A program made the position numbers and the translations under genes. From Micromonospora haikouensis (lineage in GTDB: Bacteria > Actinomycetota > Actinomycetes > Mycobacteriales > Micromonosporaceae), in NCBI RefSeq assembly GCF_900091595.1, contig NZ_FMCW01000032.1:1-64000 (forward strand): 64,000 bases of DNA, written 5' to 3'. Shown one piece after another: positions 16,798 to 25,849 of this stretch (its first letter is position 1; each line of letters opens with the position of its first letter). Below the pieces are notes generated by a model that was given only the letters and a program-made list of their open reading frames with translations, made no database searches and was not told the DNA's origin.

Positions 16798-18234
16798 ATG
16801 CGGCATCCGAAGCTGACAGGACGATTGTCCGTTCCCGGGCGAAAGGCGCGGCTGGCGACGGCGGCCATGCTGCTGGTCGCCACGACCATGGCGGCCTGCG
16901 GCGACGGCCAGGACGACGGCGACGCGAAGGCGGGCGCCCCCAAGGCACCGGCGACCATCCCGGAGCTCACCAAGGACCCGCTGACCCTCAGCTTCATCTG
17001 GTTCGACTGGCCCCCCGCGCACGCTCTGGAAGACTTCGCGAACGCGGAGTACAAGAAGGAGCGGCCGAACGCGACCATCAAGGTCAACACCGTGCCGAAC
17101 GCGAACTGGCACGACGCGATGTTCACCCAGTTCGCCGCGCACAAGACCGACTTCGACATCGCGATCCTGGACTCGCAACACATCGGCGAGGCCGTGACGA
17201 ACGGCAACATCCTCGACCTCACCGACTTCGTCAAGAACAACATCGACGTCAATGCCTACAACCCCTACCTCCTGGCGGCCTACGGCCAGTTCCCCCAGGC
17301 GGAGACCGGCAAGCGCGACGAGAACGCCAGCCTGTACGGGCTGCCGCTGCTCGGCGACACCTGGACGATGATCTACCGCAAGGACCTGATCGGCGACAAG
17401 CCGCCGCAGACCTGGGACGAGATGATCTCGGTCGCCGGGAAGTGCCAGGCGGACAACCCGGGCGTCAGCGGGCTGGCGTTCCACCAGGCCAACGGCTCCG
17501 ACGCCGCGGCCGTCACCTACAACACGGTCAACGGCATCTACGGCGGCAACCTCTGGGACCCCAAGACGCGCAAGATCGACGGCGTCCTCAACGACGCCGC
17601 GGGCCAGGAGGCGATGGACGTCCTGGTCAACAAGATGAAGCCGCTGACCGCCAAGGGCTCCGGCAACTGGTTCATCGACGAGGTGAACGCGGCGGTCGCC
17701 CAGGGCAAGGCATGCATCGCGTTCAACTGGATCGCCGCGAGCGGCGGCCTGCTCGACCCGAAGCAGTCGACGCTCGGCACCACGCGGGAGCAGATCCTCG
17801 ACAAGCTGGGCTTCGCCACCCTGCCGAGCCAGAAGACGAACCTCGTCCCCCTCGGCGGCATGGGGATGCACGTGTCGGCCTACTCCCCCGCGGCGAACCA
17901 GGCGGAGGCGCTGAACTTCATGAAGTGGTTCGAGCGGCCCGACATCCAGAAGAAGTGGGCCGCGGCCGGTGGCGTGCCGGCGCGTACGGACGCCCTGGAG
18001 TCGCCCGAGTTCCTCAACGCCGGGCCGTTCAACAAGGTGTACGCCGACTCGGTTCCCCGGATGCGGGACATGTGGAACGTGCCCGAGTACGCGCGCCTGG
18101 TCGACATCGAGAACACCAACGTGAACGCGGCCCTCAACGGCGCGAAGAAGCCGAAGGACGCGCTCGACGACATCGCCCGGGAGCAGCAGAGCGTGCTCGA
18201 CTCGAGCGGTCGCAAGGGCGGCGGCGGACTGTGA
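16798..18234 (+). CDS. ABC importer substrate-binding lipoprotein (family 1 type)
   Basis: A 478-residue extracellular solute-binding lipoprotein. The start is ATG 16798, after AGAAAGCAGG; lipobox TMAAC places the lipidated Cys near residue 37. The fold is that of carbohydrate (CUT1) binding proteins: LTLSFIWFDWPPAH as the first strand, an LPLLGDTWTMIYRKDL hinge segment, PPQTWDEM, and WAAAGGVPARTDAL near the end. It overlaps the first permease gene by 4 nt (GTGA) and heads a five-gene transporter unit. Substrate cannot be read from sequence; neighbouring dehydrogenases suggest an alcohol or polyol-like compound. Confidence 0.9.
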   Translation: MRHPKLTGRLSVPGRKARLATAAMLLVATTMAACGDGQDDGDAKAGAPKAPATIPELTKDPLTLSFIWFDWPPAHALEDFANAEYKKERPNATIKVNTVPNANWHDAMFTQFAAHKTDFDIAILDSQHIGEAVTNGNILDLTDFVKNNIDVNAYNPYLLAAYGQFPQAETGKRDENASLYGLPLLGDTWTMIYRKDLIGDKPPQTWDEMISVAGKCQADNPGVSGLAFHQANGSDAAAVTYNTVNGIYGGNLWDPKTRKIDGVLNDAAGQEAMDVLVNKMKPLTAKGSGNWFIDEVNAAVAQGKACIAFNWIAASGGLLDPKQSTLGTTREQILDKLGFATLPSQKTNLVPLGGMGMHVSAYSPAANQAEALNFMKWFERPDIQKKWAAAGGVPARTDALESPEFLNAGPFNKVYADSVPRMRDMWNVPEYARLVDIENTNVNAALNGAKKPKDALDDIAREQQSVLDSSGRKGGGGL

Positions 18235-19181
18235 GTGAGCCCGTCCCTCTGACGACCGACGGCCCCGGGCAGGTGGCGTCCGCGACACCGCCTGCCCGGG
18301 GCCGGTCCCCCCGGCTGGGCGACCGCGGGCTCGCCGTGGCCTTCATCTCCCCCGCGCTGCTGCTGTTGCTCGCGATGTCGGTGTTCCCGTTGCTGTGGGC
18401 GTTGTACCTGTCGTTCACCGACTACTCGGCCACCCGCGGCGGGCCCGCCAACTTCGTCGGGTTCGGCAACTACACGGCCATCCTGACGTCGGCGCAGGTC
18501 CACACGAGGGCCCTGACGACGTTGATCTACGTGGTCGGCGCGGTCTCCCTGCAGACCGTGCTCGGCTTCACCATCGCCTACCTGATCTCCCGGCGTACGC
18601 ACGGGCGAGGACTGCTGACCACACTGTTCATGGTCCCGATGATGCTGTCGCCGGTCGTGGTCGGGCTGTTCTGGCGATTCATGCTCGACGCGCAGTTCGG
18701 CGTGGTCAACAGCATGCTCGGCTCGATCGGCCTGGAGCAGGTGGAGTGGCTCACCCGGCAGCGGACGGCACTGGTCTCGCTGATCGTGGTCGACACCTGG
18801 CAGTGGACGCCCTTCATCATGCTCATCGCACTCGCGGGCCTCACCGCGGTGCCCAGGTACCTGTACGAGGCCGCCTCGATCGACCGGGCGTCCGAGTGGT
18901 TCCGGTTCCGCACCATCACCCTTCCGCTGGTGTGGCCGCTGCTCCTCATCGCCGTGTTGTTCCGGGCCATCGAGGCGTTCCGGCTGTTCGACCTCGTCTA
19001 CATCCTCACCAACGGGGGCCCGGGGGTCTCCACCGAGACGTTGTCGTTCCACGTCTACAAGGTCGCGTTCCTGGGCTTCAACACCGGCACCGCCTCAGCG
19101 TACGGAATCCTCATGGTCCTCGTCGTCGTCGTCCTCACGCAGCTCTACCTGCGCTACCTGAACAAGCTCAAGGAGGGCTGA
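18231..19181 (+). CDS. ABC sugar-type permease, MalF-like
   Basis: A 316-residue inner-membrane permease with about six helices, starting at the GTG that overlaps the binding-protein stop. The EAA loop that contacts the ATPase reads YLYEAASIDRASEWFRFRTI, with the typical G replaced by S in EAAxxD(G/R)A. It forms the channel with the next gene's product. Its stop overlaps the next ATG (TGATG). Confidence 0.92.
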   Translation: MSEPVPLTTDGPGQVASATPPARGRSPRLGDRGLAVAFISPALLLLLAMSVFPLLWALYLSFTDYSATRGGPANFVGFGNYTAILTSAQVHTRALTTLIYVVGAVSLQTVLGFTIAYLISRRTHGRGLLTTLFMVPMMLSPVVVGLFWRFMLDAQFGVVNSMLGSIGLEQVEWLTRQRTALVSLIVVDTWQWTPFIMLIALAGLTAVPRYLYEAASIDRASEWFRFRTITLPLVWPLLLIAVLFRAIEAFRLFDLVYILTNGGPGVSTETLSFHVYKVAFLGFNTGTASAYGILMVLVVVVLTQLYLRYLNKLKEG

Positions 19182-20092
19182 TGGCCGTCTCCGTCGACGA
19201 GGCCGTGTCCGCAGCTCCTGCCCGGGATCACACGCCCCCCGCGCGCCGCTTCGGCGGCCGGGGCCGCCCCGCGCTGGAGGTCGTGCTGCTGACCGTGCTG
19301 GCCGTCGTGATGCTCTTCCCGGTGCTGTGGATGATCGAGACGTCCATCAAGGACAACCGGGACGTCTACGCCATCCCGGCGAAGTTCTTCGACTTCAACG
19401 TCACCCTGGACCACTTCAAGGACGTGTTCGTCGCCCCCGACGGCGGTCGGTCGGCCCTGTCCGTCTCGTTCCTCAACTCCGTGGTGGTCGCCGGGGTCTC
19501 CACGGTGCTGGCCACCGTGCTGGGGGTCCCGGCGGCCTGGGCCTACTCACGGTTCACGCTGAAGGCCAAGAAGGACCAGCTGTTCTTCATCCTGTCCACC
19601 CGCTTCATGCCGCCCGTGGTGGTCGTGATCCCGATCTTCCTCATGTACCGCCAGGTCGGGCTCATCGACAGCAAGCTCGGCCTGATCCTCATCTACGCCG
19701 CGTTCAACGTCCCGTTCACGATCTGGATGATGAAGGGGTTCGTCGACGAGGTGCCCGCGGAGTACGAGGACGCCGCGATGCTCGACGGCTACACCCGTCT
19801 GCAGGCGTTCTGGAAGTTCACCCTCCCCCTGCTCGTGCCCGGCATCGCCGCGACGGCGGTCTTCGCCCTCATCTTCTCCTGGAACGAGTTCGTGTTCGCC
19901 ATCTTCCTCACCTCCAGCGACGAGGTCCGGACGGCCCCACCCGCCATCGCCGGCCTCATCGGCGGCACCACCGTGGACTGGGGTCTGGTAGCCGCCGCCT
20001 CCGTCGTGTTCGCCCTGCCGGTGCTCGTCTTCGCCTACCTGGTGCGCAAGCACCTCGTCGCCGGCGTGACGCTCGGGGCGGTGCGACGCTGA
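19181..20092 (+). CDS. ABC sugar-type permease, MalG-like
   Basis: A 303-residue second permease. Six predicted helices begin at about residue 31 (VVLLTVLAVVMLFPVLWM). The EAA motif is EYEDAAMLDGYTRLQAFWKF, with helix signature PLLVPGIAATAVF following. Overlaps its neighbours by 1 nt on each side (TGATG), so expression is coupled along the unit. Confidence 0.93.
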   Translation: MAVSVDEAVSAAPARDHTPPARRFGGRGRPALEVVLLTVLAVVMLFPVLWMIETSIKDNRDVYAIPAKFFDFNVTLDHFKDVFVAPDGGRSALSVSFLNSVVVAGVSTVLATVLGVPAAWAYSRFTLKAKKDQLFFILSTRFMPPVVVVIPIFLMYRQVGLIDSKLGLILIYAAFNVPFTIWMMKGFVDEVPAEYEDAAMLDGYTRLQAFWKFTLPLLVPGIAATAVFALIFSWNEFVFAIFLTSSDEVRTAPPAIAGLIGGTTVDWGLVAAASVVFALPVLVFAYLVRKHLVAGVTLGAVRR

Positions 20093-21159
20093 TGGCCGGC
20101 ATCGAGGTGACCGCCCTGCACAAGCGCTACCCGGACGGAACGGTCGCGGTCGAACACGTGGACCTGTCCATCGGCGACGGCGAGCTGTTCGTGATGCTCG
20201 GCCCGTCGGGCTGCGGCAAGACGACCACGCTGCGGGCCATCGCCGGCCTGGAGCGGCAGACGACGGGCGACATCCGCATCGGCGACACGCTGGTCAACGA
20301 CCTGCCGCCCGCCGAGCGCGACATCGCCATGGTGTTCCAGTTCTACGCGCTCTACCCGCACCTGAGGACCCGCGACAACCTGGCGTTCCCCCTGCGCGCC
20401 GAGGGGCTGCCCAAGCCGGAGGTGCAGGCGCGGGTCGCCGAGGCCGCCCGGCTGATGCGGCTCGATCCGCTGCTGGACCGGCGACCGCGCCAGCTGTCCG
20501 GCGGGGAGCAGCAGCGCGTCGCGCTGGCCCGCGCCCTGGTGCGACGACCACGCGCCTTCCTCATGGACGAACCTCTCACCAACCTGGACGCGGAGCTGAG
20601 GGCGGACATGCGTACGGAGATCAAGCACCTGCAGGGGGAACTGGGGGCGACCATGGTCTACGTCACCCACGACCAGGTCGAGGCGATGTCGCTCGGTCAT
20701 CGGATCGCCATCCTCAACAAGGGCCGCGTCGAGCAGGTCGGCACGCCGCTGGAGGTCTACGACCGTCCGGCGAGCCTCTTCTGCGCCGCGTTCATCGGCT
20801 CCCCGCCGATCAACCTGATCGAGGTGGAGGTGGCCGACGGGAGCCTGCGCGGTCAGGGCGGCCTGGCCCTCACGCCACCGTCGGGCCTGCCGCGCGACCG
20901 TCGCCTGGTCGCCGGCGTCCGGCCGGAGGCGCTGGAGGTCACCGCGCCCGGGGCGGAACGTTCGATCCCGGCCCGCGTGGTCTCGGCCGAGTGGCTGGGC
21001 GACGAGATCATCTACGTGGTCGACCACGGCGGTCAACGCGACGTGCGGGTTCGGATGCCACCGACCGTCCGGTTCGCCGCTGACGCACCGGTCGGGCTGC
21101 GGCACACCGGCGGAACCCCGGCGGTCTACGACGTGCGCACGGAAGAGCTGGTGGCCTGA
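20092..21159 (+). CDS. ABC importer ATPase 1 (MalK/UgpC-like, canonical)
   Basis: A 355-residue nucleotide-binding subunit with every standard motif: Walker A GPSGCGKTT (37-45), Q-loop VFQFYALYPH, signature LSGGEQQR, Walker B RAFLMDEP, D-loop, and switch His193 in VYVTHDQVEA. The C-terminal 100 residues form the OB-fold regulatory domain of the MalK group. It is one of two ATPase genes in the same unit, an arrangement known from the rhizobial glycerol importer GlpSTPQV. Confidence 0.93.
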   Translation: MAGIEVTALHKRYPDGTVAVEHVDLSIGDGELFVMLGPSGCGKTTTLRAIAGLERQTTGDIRIGDTLVNDLPPAERDIAMVFQFYALYPHLRTRDNLAFPLRAEGLPKPEVQARVAEAARLMRLDPLLDRRPRQLSGGEQQRVALARALVRRPRAFLMDEPLTNLDAELRADMRTEIKHLQGELGATMVYVTHDQVEAMSLGHRIAILNKGRVEQVGTPLEVYDRPASLFCAAFIGSPPINLIEVEVADGSLRGQGGLALTPPSGLPRDRRLVAGVRPEALEVTAPGAERSIPARVVSAEWLGDEIIYVVDHGGQRDVRVRMPPTVRFAADAPVGLRHTGGTPAVYDVRTEELVA

Positions 21160-22235
21160 TGGGTACCGTGGCAGTGGACGGGCTGCGCAAGTCCTTCGGC
21201 AAGGTCCAGGCCCTCGACGGGGTGACGCTGGACGTGCCGGACGGTTCGTTCTTCGTCGTGCTCGGGCCCTCCGGGGCAGGCAAGACGACGACCCTGCGGG
21301 CGATCGCCGGCCTCGACAGGCTCGACGCAGGGTCGGTGCACCTGGACGGCAGGGACGCGACCGGTGACGCCCCGGCCGCCCGCGACCTGGCCATGGTCTT
21401 CCAGAACTACGCCCTCTACCCGCGACGCACGGCGTACGAGAACATCGCCTCGCCGCTGCGGGCACGCCGCTGTTCCGCGAGCGAGATCGCCGCCGCCGTC
21501 GAGCGGATGTCGAGCCTGCTGCACATCGAACGCCTGCTGCAGCGGCGTCCCGCGCAGTTGTCGGGCGGTGAGATGCAGCGGGTCGCCCTGGCCCGGGCGC
21601 TGGTCCGTAGCCCGCGCGCGTTCCTCATGGACGAGCCGCTGACGAACCTCGACCTCAAGCTCCGCGTCGAGATGCGCACCGAGCTCACCCGCATCCACCG
21701 CAGCCTCGGAGCGACCTTCGTCTACGTGACCAACGACCAGGTCGAGGCCCTGTCCATGGCCGACCAGGTCGCGGTCCTCAAGGAGGGGAAGGTGCAACAG
21801 GTCGGCACGCCGACCGAGGTGTACGAGCGGCCAGCCAACCAGTGGGTCGCCGGTTTCGTCGGGAGCCCGCCGATCAGCCTGCTCGCCTGCCGAGCGGAGG
21901 GAGACCGGCTGATCGGTGCGGGAGGCTGGACGCTGCCCCGGCCCCGCTGGACCACGGCGCAGGACGGTCGTGCGCTGCTGCTGGGCCTGCGCGCGGAGGA
22001 CCTGTCCATCGAACAGCGCGGGGACGCGTCGCTGTCGGGGGAACTCTACGGACTTGAGCCGCTCGGTGACCGGACGGTGGTCGACGTCCTCGTGGGGACG
22101 GAGGTCCTCAAGGTCAAGGCACGACCCACCGTCACCGGCACGCCGGGCGAGCGGCTGCAGGTCACGGTCGACCTGGACCGTGCGCACCTGTTCGACGCGG
22201 AGACCGGGCTGTCGCTGTCCGCGGCCGGACGGTAG
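21159..22235 (+). CDS. ABC importer ATPase 2, switch histidine replaced by Asn
   Basis: A 358-residue paralogue of the previous product with Walker A GPSGAGKTT (37-45), signature LSGGEMQR and Walker B RAFLMDEP intact. The H-switch reads VYVTNDQVEA: codon AAC at about 21733 makes Asn192 where histidine is expected. The OB domain is also shortened relative to ATPase 1. Together they imply a heterodimeric motor with one normal and one impaired hydrolysis site. Starts at an ATG overlapping the previous stop by 1 nt. Confidence 0.92.
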   Translation: MGTVAVDGLRKSFGKVQALDGVTLDVPDGSFFVVLGPSGAGKTTTLRAIAGLDRLDAGSVHLDGRDATGDAPAARDLAMVFQNYALYPRRTAYENIASPLRARRCSASEIAAAVERMSSLLHIERLLQRRPAQLSGGEMQRVALARALVRSPRAFLMDEPLTNLDLKLRVEMRTELTRIHRSLGATFVYVTNDQVEALSMADQVAVLKEGKVQQVGTPTEVYERPANQWVAGFVGSPPISLLACRAEGDRLIGAGGWTLPRPRWTTAQDGRALLLGLRAEDLSIEQRGDASLSGELYGLEPLGDRTVVDVLVGTEVLKVKARPTVTGTPGERLQVTVDLDRAHLFDAETGLSLSAAGR

Positions 22236-22332
22236 CCGCGCGGCCGACGGGGGCGGGCGGCCCGTCCGGTGCGCGCACGGCGCGATCGCCGGGACGCCGG
22301 ACATCACCAAGATCATCACAGGAGGCGACGCA

Positions 22333-23793
22333 GTGAGTGACCCGACGAACGTCCTGGCCCCCGAGCACCGGCGGCTGCGGATCGGCGACACCTGGCGCGA
22401 CGCCGCAAGCGGAGCCACCTTCGCCGTCGAGGACCCGGCCACCGGCCAGACCATCGCCGAGGTGGCGGACGCCGGTGTCGCCGACGTGCTCGCCGCGCTG
22501 GACGCGGCGAGCACGGCGATGGCGCGGTGGGCGGCGACCCCGCCGCGGAAGCGGTCGGAGCTGTTGACCGCGACGCACCGGGCGCTGACCGGGCGATCCG
22601 AGGAGGTCGCCCGGCTGATCACGCTCGAGATGGGCAAGCCGCTCGCCGAGGCTCGGGCAGAGGTGGCCTACGGCGCCGAGTTCTTCCGTTGGTTCGCCGA
22701 GGAGGCGGTGCGCGTCGAGGGGCGCTACAGCACCGCGCCCGCGGGTGGCTACCGCATCCTCACCGTGCCGAAGCCGGTCGGACCGTGCGTCTTCGTGACG
22801 CCCTGGAACTTCCCGCTGGCCATGGGCGCCCGCAAGATCGCCCCCGCGCTGGCCGCCGGTTGCACGACGATCACCAAGCCGGCAGCCCAGACGCCGCTCA
22901 CCATGCTGTTGCTGGCCCGCATCATGGAGGAGGTCGGCGTTCCCCCGGGCGTCGTCAACGTGGTGACCACCAAGCGCTCCGGCGAGGTGGTCTCCGCGCT
23001 GCTGGCCGACGGTCGGACCCGCAAGCTCTCCTTCACCGGGTCGACCGAGGTCGGGCGCGTGCTGCTCCGGCAGGCTGCGGACAACGTGCTGCGTACCTCC
23101 ATGGAGCTGGGCGGCAACGCGGCCCTGATCGTGTGTGCGGACGCCGACCTGGACGTCGCGCTCGACGGTGCCATGGTCGCCAAGATGCGCAACATCGGGG
23201 AGTCCTGCATCGCGGCCAACCGGATCTACGTCGAGGAGCCGGTGCGCGAGGAGTTCACGGCGCGCTTCGCCGAGCGGATGAGCGCGCTCTCGGTGGGCCA
23301 CGGTCTCGACGACGGCGTGCACGTCGGTGCGTTGATCGACGACGCCTCGGTCACCAGGATCGACGAGCTCGTCGCCGACGCGGTCGAGCGCGGCGCCCGG
23401 GTCCTGGTGGGCGGCGCGCGCCCGGACGGGCCGGGCCACTTCTACCCGCCCACGGTCCTCGTCGACGTGCCCGAGGACGCGCGGATGCTGAGGGAGGAGA
23501 TCTTCGGCCCGGTGGCGCCGATCATCCCGTTCACGTCCGACGACGAGGTGCTGGCGAAGGCCAACGACACCGAGCACGGCCTCGTCGGCTACGTCTTCAC
23601 CCGTGACCTTGCGCGGGCGCTCCGGTTCGCCGAGGGGCTGGACACGGGGATGATCGGCATCAACCGTGGCCTGATCTCGGACCCGTCGGCCCCGTTCGGG
23701 GGCGTGAAGCAGTCCGGGATCGGCAAGGAGGGGTCGCACGAGGGCATCCTCGAATACCTCGACCTCACCTACGCGGCGATCGACCTGCCGTGA
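22333..23793 (+). CDS. NAD(P)-dependent aldehyde dehydrogenase, SSADH-like
   Basis: A 486-residue class 3 aldehyde dehydrogenase superfamily member. Asn159 (VTPWNFP), general base Glu258 (MELGGNA) and nucleophile Cys292 (GESCIAANR) are all present; cofactor loop FTGSTEVGR at 234-242. The sequence style (PFGGVKQSGIGKEGSHEG) is that of succinate-semialdehyde dehydrogenase-like enzymes, but substrate is not certain. Start GTG 22333 after AGGAGG at 22320-22325. It follows the transporter by 97 nt and probably oxidises an aldehyde made by the neighbouring alcohol dehydrogenase. Confidence 0.93.
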   Translation: MSDPTNVLAPEHRRLRIGDTWRDAASGATFAVEDPATGQTIAEVADAGVADVLAALDAASTAMARWAATPPRKRSELLTATHRALTGRSEEVARLITLEMGKPLAEARAEVAYGAEFFRWFAEEAVRVEGRYSTAPAGGYRILTVPKPVGPCVFVTPWNFPLAMGARKIAPALAAGCTTITKPAAQTPLTMLLLARIMEEVGVPPGVVNVVTTKRSGEVVSALLADGRTRKLSFTGSTEVGRVLLRQAADNVLRTSMELGGNAALIVCADADLDVALDGAMVAKMRNIGESCIAANRIYVEEPVREEFTARFAERMSALSVGHGLDDGVHVGALIDDASVTRIDELVADAVERGARVLVGGARPDGPGHFYPPTVLVDVPEDARMLREEIFGPVAPIIPFTSDDEVLAKANDTEHGLVGYVFTRDLARALRFAEGLDTGMIGINRGLISDPSAPFGGVKQSGIGKEGSHEGILEYLDLTYAAIDLP

Positions 23794-23919
23794 CCGGCCT
23801 CCACCCGGGGGCGCCTGGGCCACCCGGACGACCCGACCTCGCCGACGCCGTCCCGGTCCCGCAGGTGACCCGGACGCCCGCCCAGCACATCGCCGCCGAC
23901 GTTCCGGAGAGGCACCGAC

Positions 23920-25149
23920 ATGCTTGAGACCGTCCGCGGACCACGCCAGCTGATCGTGGGCGAAGGGGTCGCGCAGAACATCCCACGAGTGGTGGCCGAG
24001 AGCGGCTCGCGGGTCCTGATCGTGACCGACCGGATTCTCCTCGGGCAGCCGGGCGTGGCCGGGATCGTGGCCGCCGTGCGGGAGAAGGTCGAGGCCGTCG
24101 CGGTGTTCTCCGACGCGACCCCGGACGTGCCACTCACCGATGTCGACCTGGCCGTCTCGGCCGCCGCCGAGGTGGACGCCGACGTCATCCTCGCCATCGG
24201 CGGCGGCACGGTGATCGACCTCGCCAAGATCGTCGGCGTCATCCGGCGCCACGGTGGGACGCCACGCGACTTCTACGGCGAGTCGAAGGTGCCGGGGCCG
24301 ACGTTCCCTCTCGTCGCGGTCCCGACGACGTCCGGCACCGGCTCCGAGCTCACCCCCGTCTCGGTGTTGACCGACCCGGACCGCGCGCTGAAGGTGGGGG
24401 TCTCCAGCGTCCACATCGTGCCCGACTTCGCCATCGTCGACCCCGAACTCACCTACACCTGCCCCGCGACCGTCACCGCCCACTCCGGCATCGACGCCTT
24501 CTGCCACGCGGTGGAGAGCTACACCGCGCGGCCCCGGGCCCACGCACCACGCGACCCGGTGGAGCAGGTGTTCCTCGGCCGCAACCCGGTCACCGACCAC
24601 TACGCGCTCCGGGCCGCCGAGCGGATCGCCCGCAGCCTGCGTCGTGCCGTCCGGGACGGCGGCGACACGGACGCGCGCGCGGACATGTCCTACGGGTCCA
24701 TGCTCGCCGGGCTCGCCTTCTCCCACGCGGGCAACGCGGCCCCGCACGCTCTCCAGTACCCCATCGGCGCGGCCACCCACACGCCGCACGGCCTGGGCGT
24801 CGGGCTGCTGCTGCCGTACGCGCTGGACGCGGCCAGGGATGCCGTCGTCGACCGGCTGGCCGTCCTCGCCGGGGCGTGCGGGCTCGACGTGGCCGACGCC
24901 TCGGACGCCGAGGCCGCGGACGCGTTCCTCACCTGGCTCGACGGGCTCCTCGCCGACATCGGCATCCCTGCCACCCTGGCGGACATCGGCGTGGCCCGCG
25001 CCGACCTCCCGCGCTTCGCCGAGATGGCCGGTGGCGTCACCCGCCTGATCCAGAACCATCCGGGCCCGACCGACACCGCCAGCCTGACCGCGATCCTCGA
25101 AGCGGCCTGGACCGGGGACCGGACCCGACACGTCCGGAGTCCGGGCTGA
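23920..25149 (+). CDS. Iron-containing (group III) alcohol dehydrogenase
   Basis: A 409-residue dehydroquinate-synthase-fold oxidoreductase. NAD-binding GGGTVID at about 93-99 and TTSGTGSE at about 141-148; metal ligands are Asp in SGIDAFCHA, His in the same helix region, and His in AATHTPHG. Overall it resembles hydroxyacid-oxoacid transhydrogenase / 4-hydroxybutyrate dehydrogenase-type enzymes. The likely pathway is imported alcohol to aldehyde (this enzyme) to acid (the upstream dehydrogenase). ATG 23920 has GGAGAGG 8 nt before it. Ends 18 nt from the convergent response-regulator gene. Confidence 0.92.
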   Translation: MLETVRGPRQLIVGEGVAQNIPRVVAESGSRVLIVTDRILLGQPGVAGIVAAVREKVEAVAVFSDATPDVPLTDVDLAVSAAAEVDADVILAIGGGTVIDLAKIVGVIRRHGGTPRDFYGESKVPGPTFPLVAVPTTSGTGSELTPVSVLTDPDRALKVGVSSVHIVPDFAIVDPELTYTCPATVTAHSGIDAFCHAVESYTARPRAHAPRDPVEQVFLGRNPVTDHYALRAAERIARSLRRAVRDGGDTDARADMSYGSMLAGLAFSHAGNAAPHALQYPIGAATHTPHGLGVGLLLPYALDAARDAVVDRLAVLAGACGLDVADASDAEAADAFLTWLDGLLADIGIPATLADIGVARADLPRFAEMAGGVTRLIQNHPGPTDTASLTAILEAAWTGDRTRHVRSPG

Positions 25150-25167
25150 GCCGCCGCGTCCGTGCCC

Positions 25168-25848
25168 TCAGTTGTCGGGCAGGGTGTCGCCGGGCCTGAC
25201 CATGTGGTGCCGGTAGGCGAAGACCACCAGTTGGGCCCGGTCACGCGCGCGCAACTTGCTCATCGTGCGGTTGATGTGCGTCTTGACCGTCAGCGGAGAC
25301 AGGTGGAGCCGTCGGGCGATGGCGTCGTTGGACAGCCCGTGCGCGACCAGGAGCAGGATCTCCTTTTCCCGACCGGTGACCAGCTCGAGCTCCGGGAGCC
25401 TCCTCGTCGGCGGCTGGAGGTGATGGACCAGCCGGCTGATCAACCCGCTGGTGGCCCGCGGCGACAGCAGCGCCTCTCCGCCGGCGACCACCCGGATGGC
25501 GTTGACCAGGTCGCTGGGCGCCACGTTCTTGCCCAGGAAGCCGCTCGCCCCGGCCTGGAGGGCGTAGATCACGTTGTCGTCGTTGTCGAACGTGGTGAGA
25601 ACCAGCACCCGCACGCCGGCGAGGCGCTCGACGGCGCCGGTGCGACGGGTCGCCTCGATGCCGTCCAGGATCGGCATGCGGATGTCCATCAGAACGACGT
25701 CTACCTGGCCCCGGTGGCACCGGTCGGCGGCAGCACGGCCGTCGGCGGCCTCGCCGACGACCTCCGGCCCCACCTCCGCCTCGATGATCATTCTGAAGCC
25801 TGCGCGGATGAGCGCCTGGTCGTCGGCCAGCAGAACGCGGATGCTCAC
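25168..25848 (-). CDS. NarL/LuxR-family response regulator (orphan)
   Basis: A 226-residue two-component regulator. Receiver domain: acidic Asp9/Asp10, phospho-acceptor Asp55 (VVLMDIRMP), Thr/Ser at 84-86 and Lys107 (GFLGKN). Output domain: LVTGREKEILLLVAHGLSND followed by LHLSPLTVKTHINRTMSKL, a standard LuxR helix-turn-helix. Start GTG 25848 with GGGGGATG just before. The kinase gene directly upstream is broken, so the protein has lost its natural partner, although the regulator itself looks intact. Confidence 0.93.
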   Translation of the reverse strand: MSIRVLLADDQALIRAGFRMIIEAEVGPEVVGEAADGRAAADRCHRGQVDVVLMDIRMPILDGIEATRRTGAVERLAGVRVLVLTTFDNDDNVIYALQAGASGFLGKNVAPSDLVNAIRVVAGGEALLSPRATSGLISRLVHHLQPPTRRLPELELVTGREKEILLLVAHGLSNDAIARRLHLSPLTVKTHINRTMSKLRARDRAQLVVFAYRHHMVRPGDTLPDN

Positions 25849-25849
25849 G

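Noticed and set aside
22162-25131. A 989-codon open frame on the - strand
   Set aside because: Antisense to the aldehyde and alcohol dehydrogenase genes; composition is a Gly/Arg/Asp/Val shadow with no motifs.
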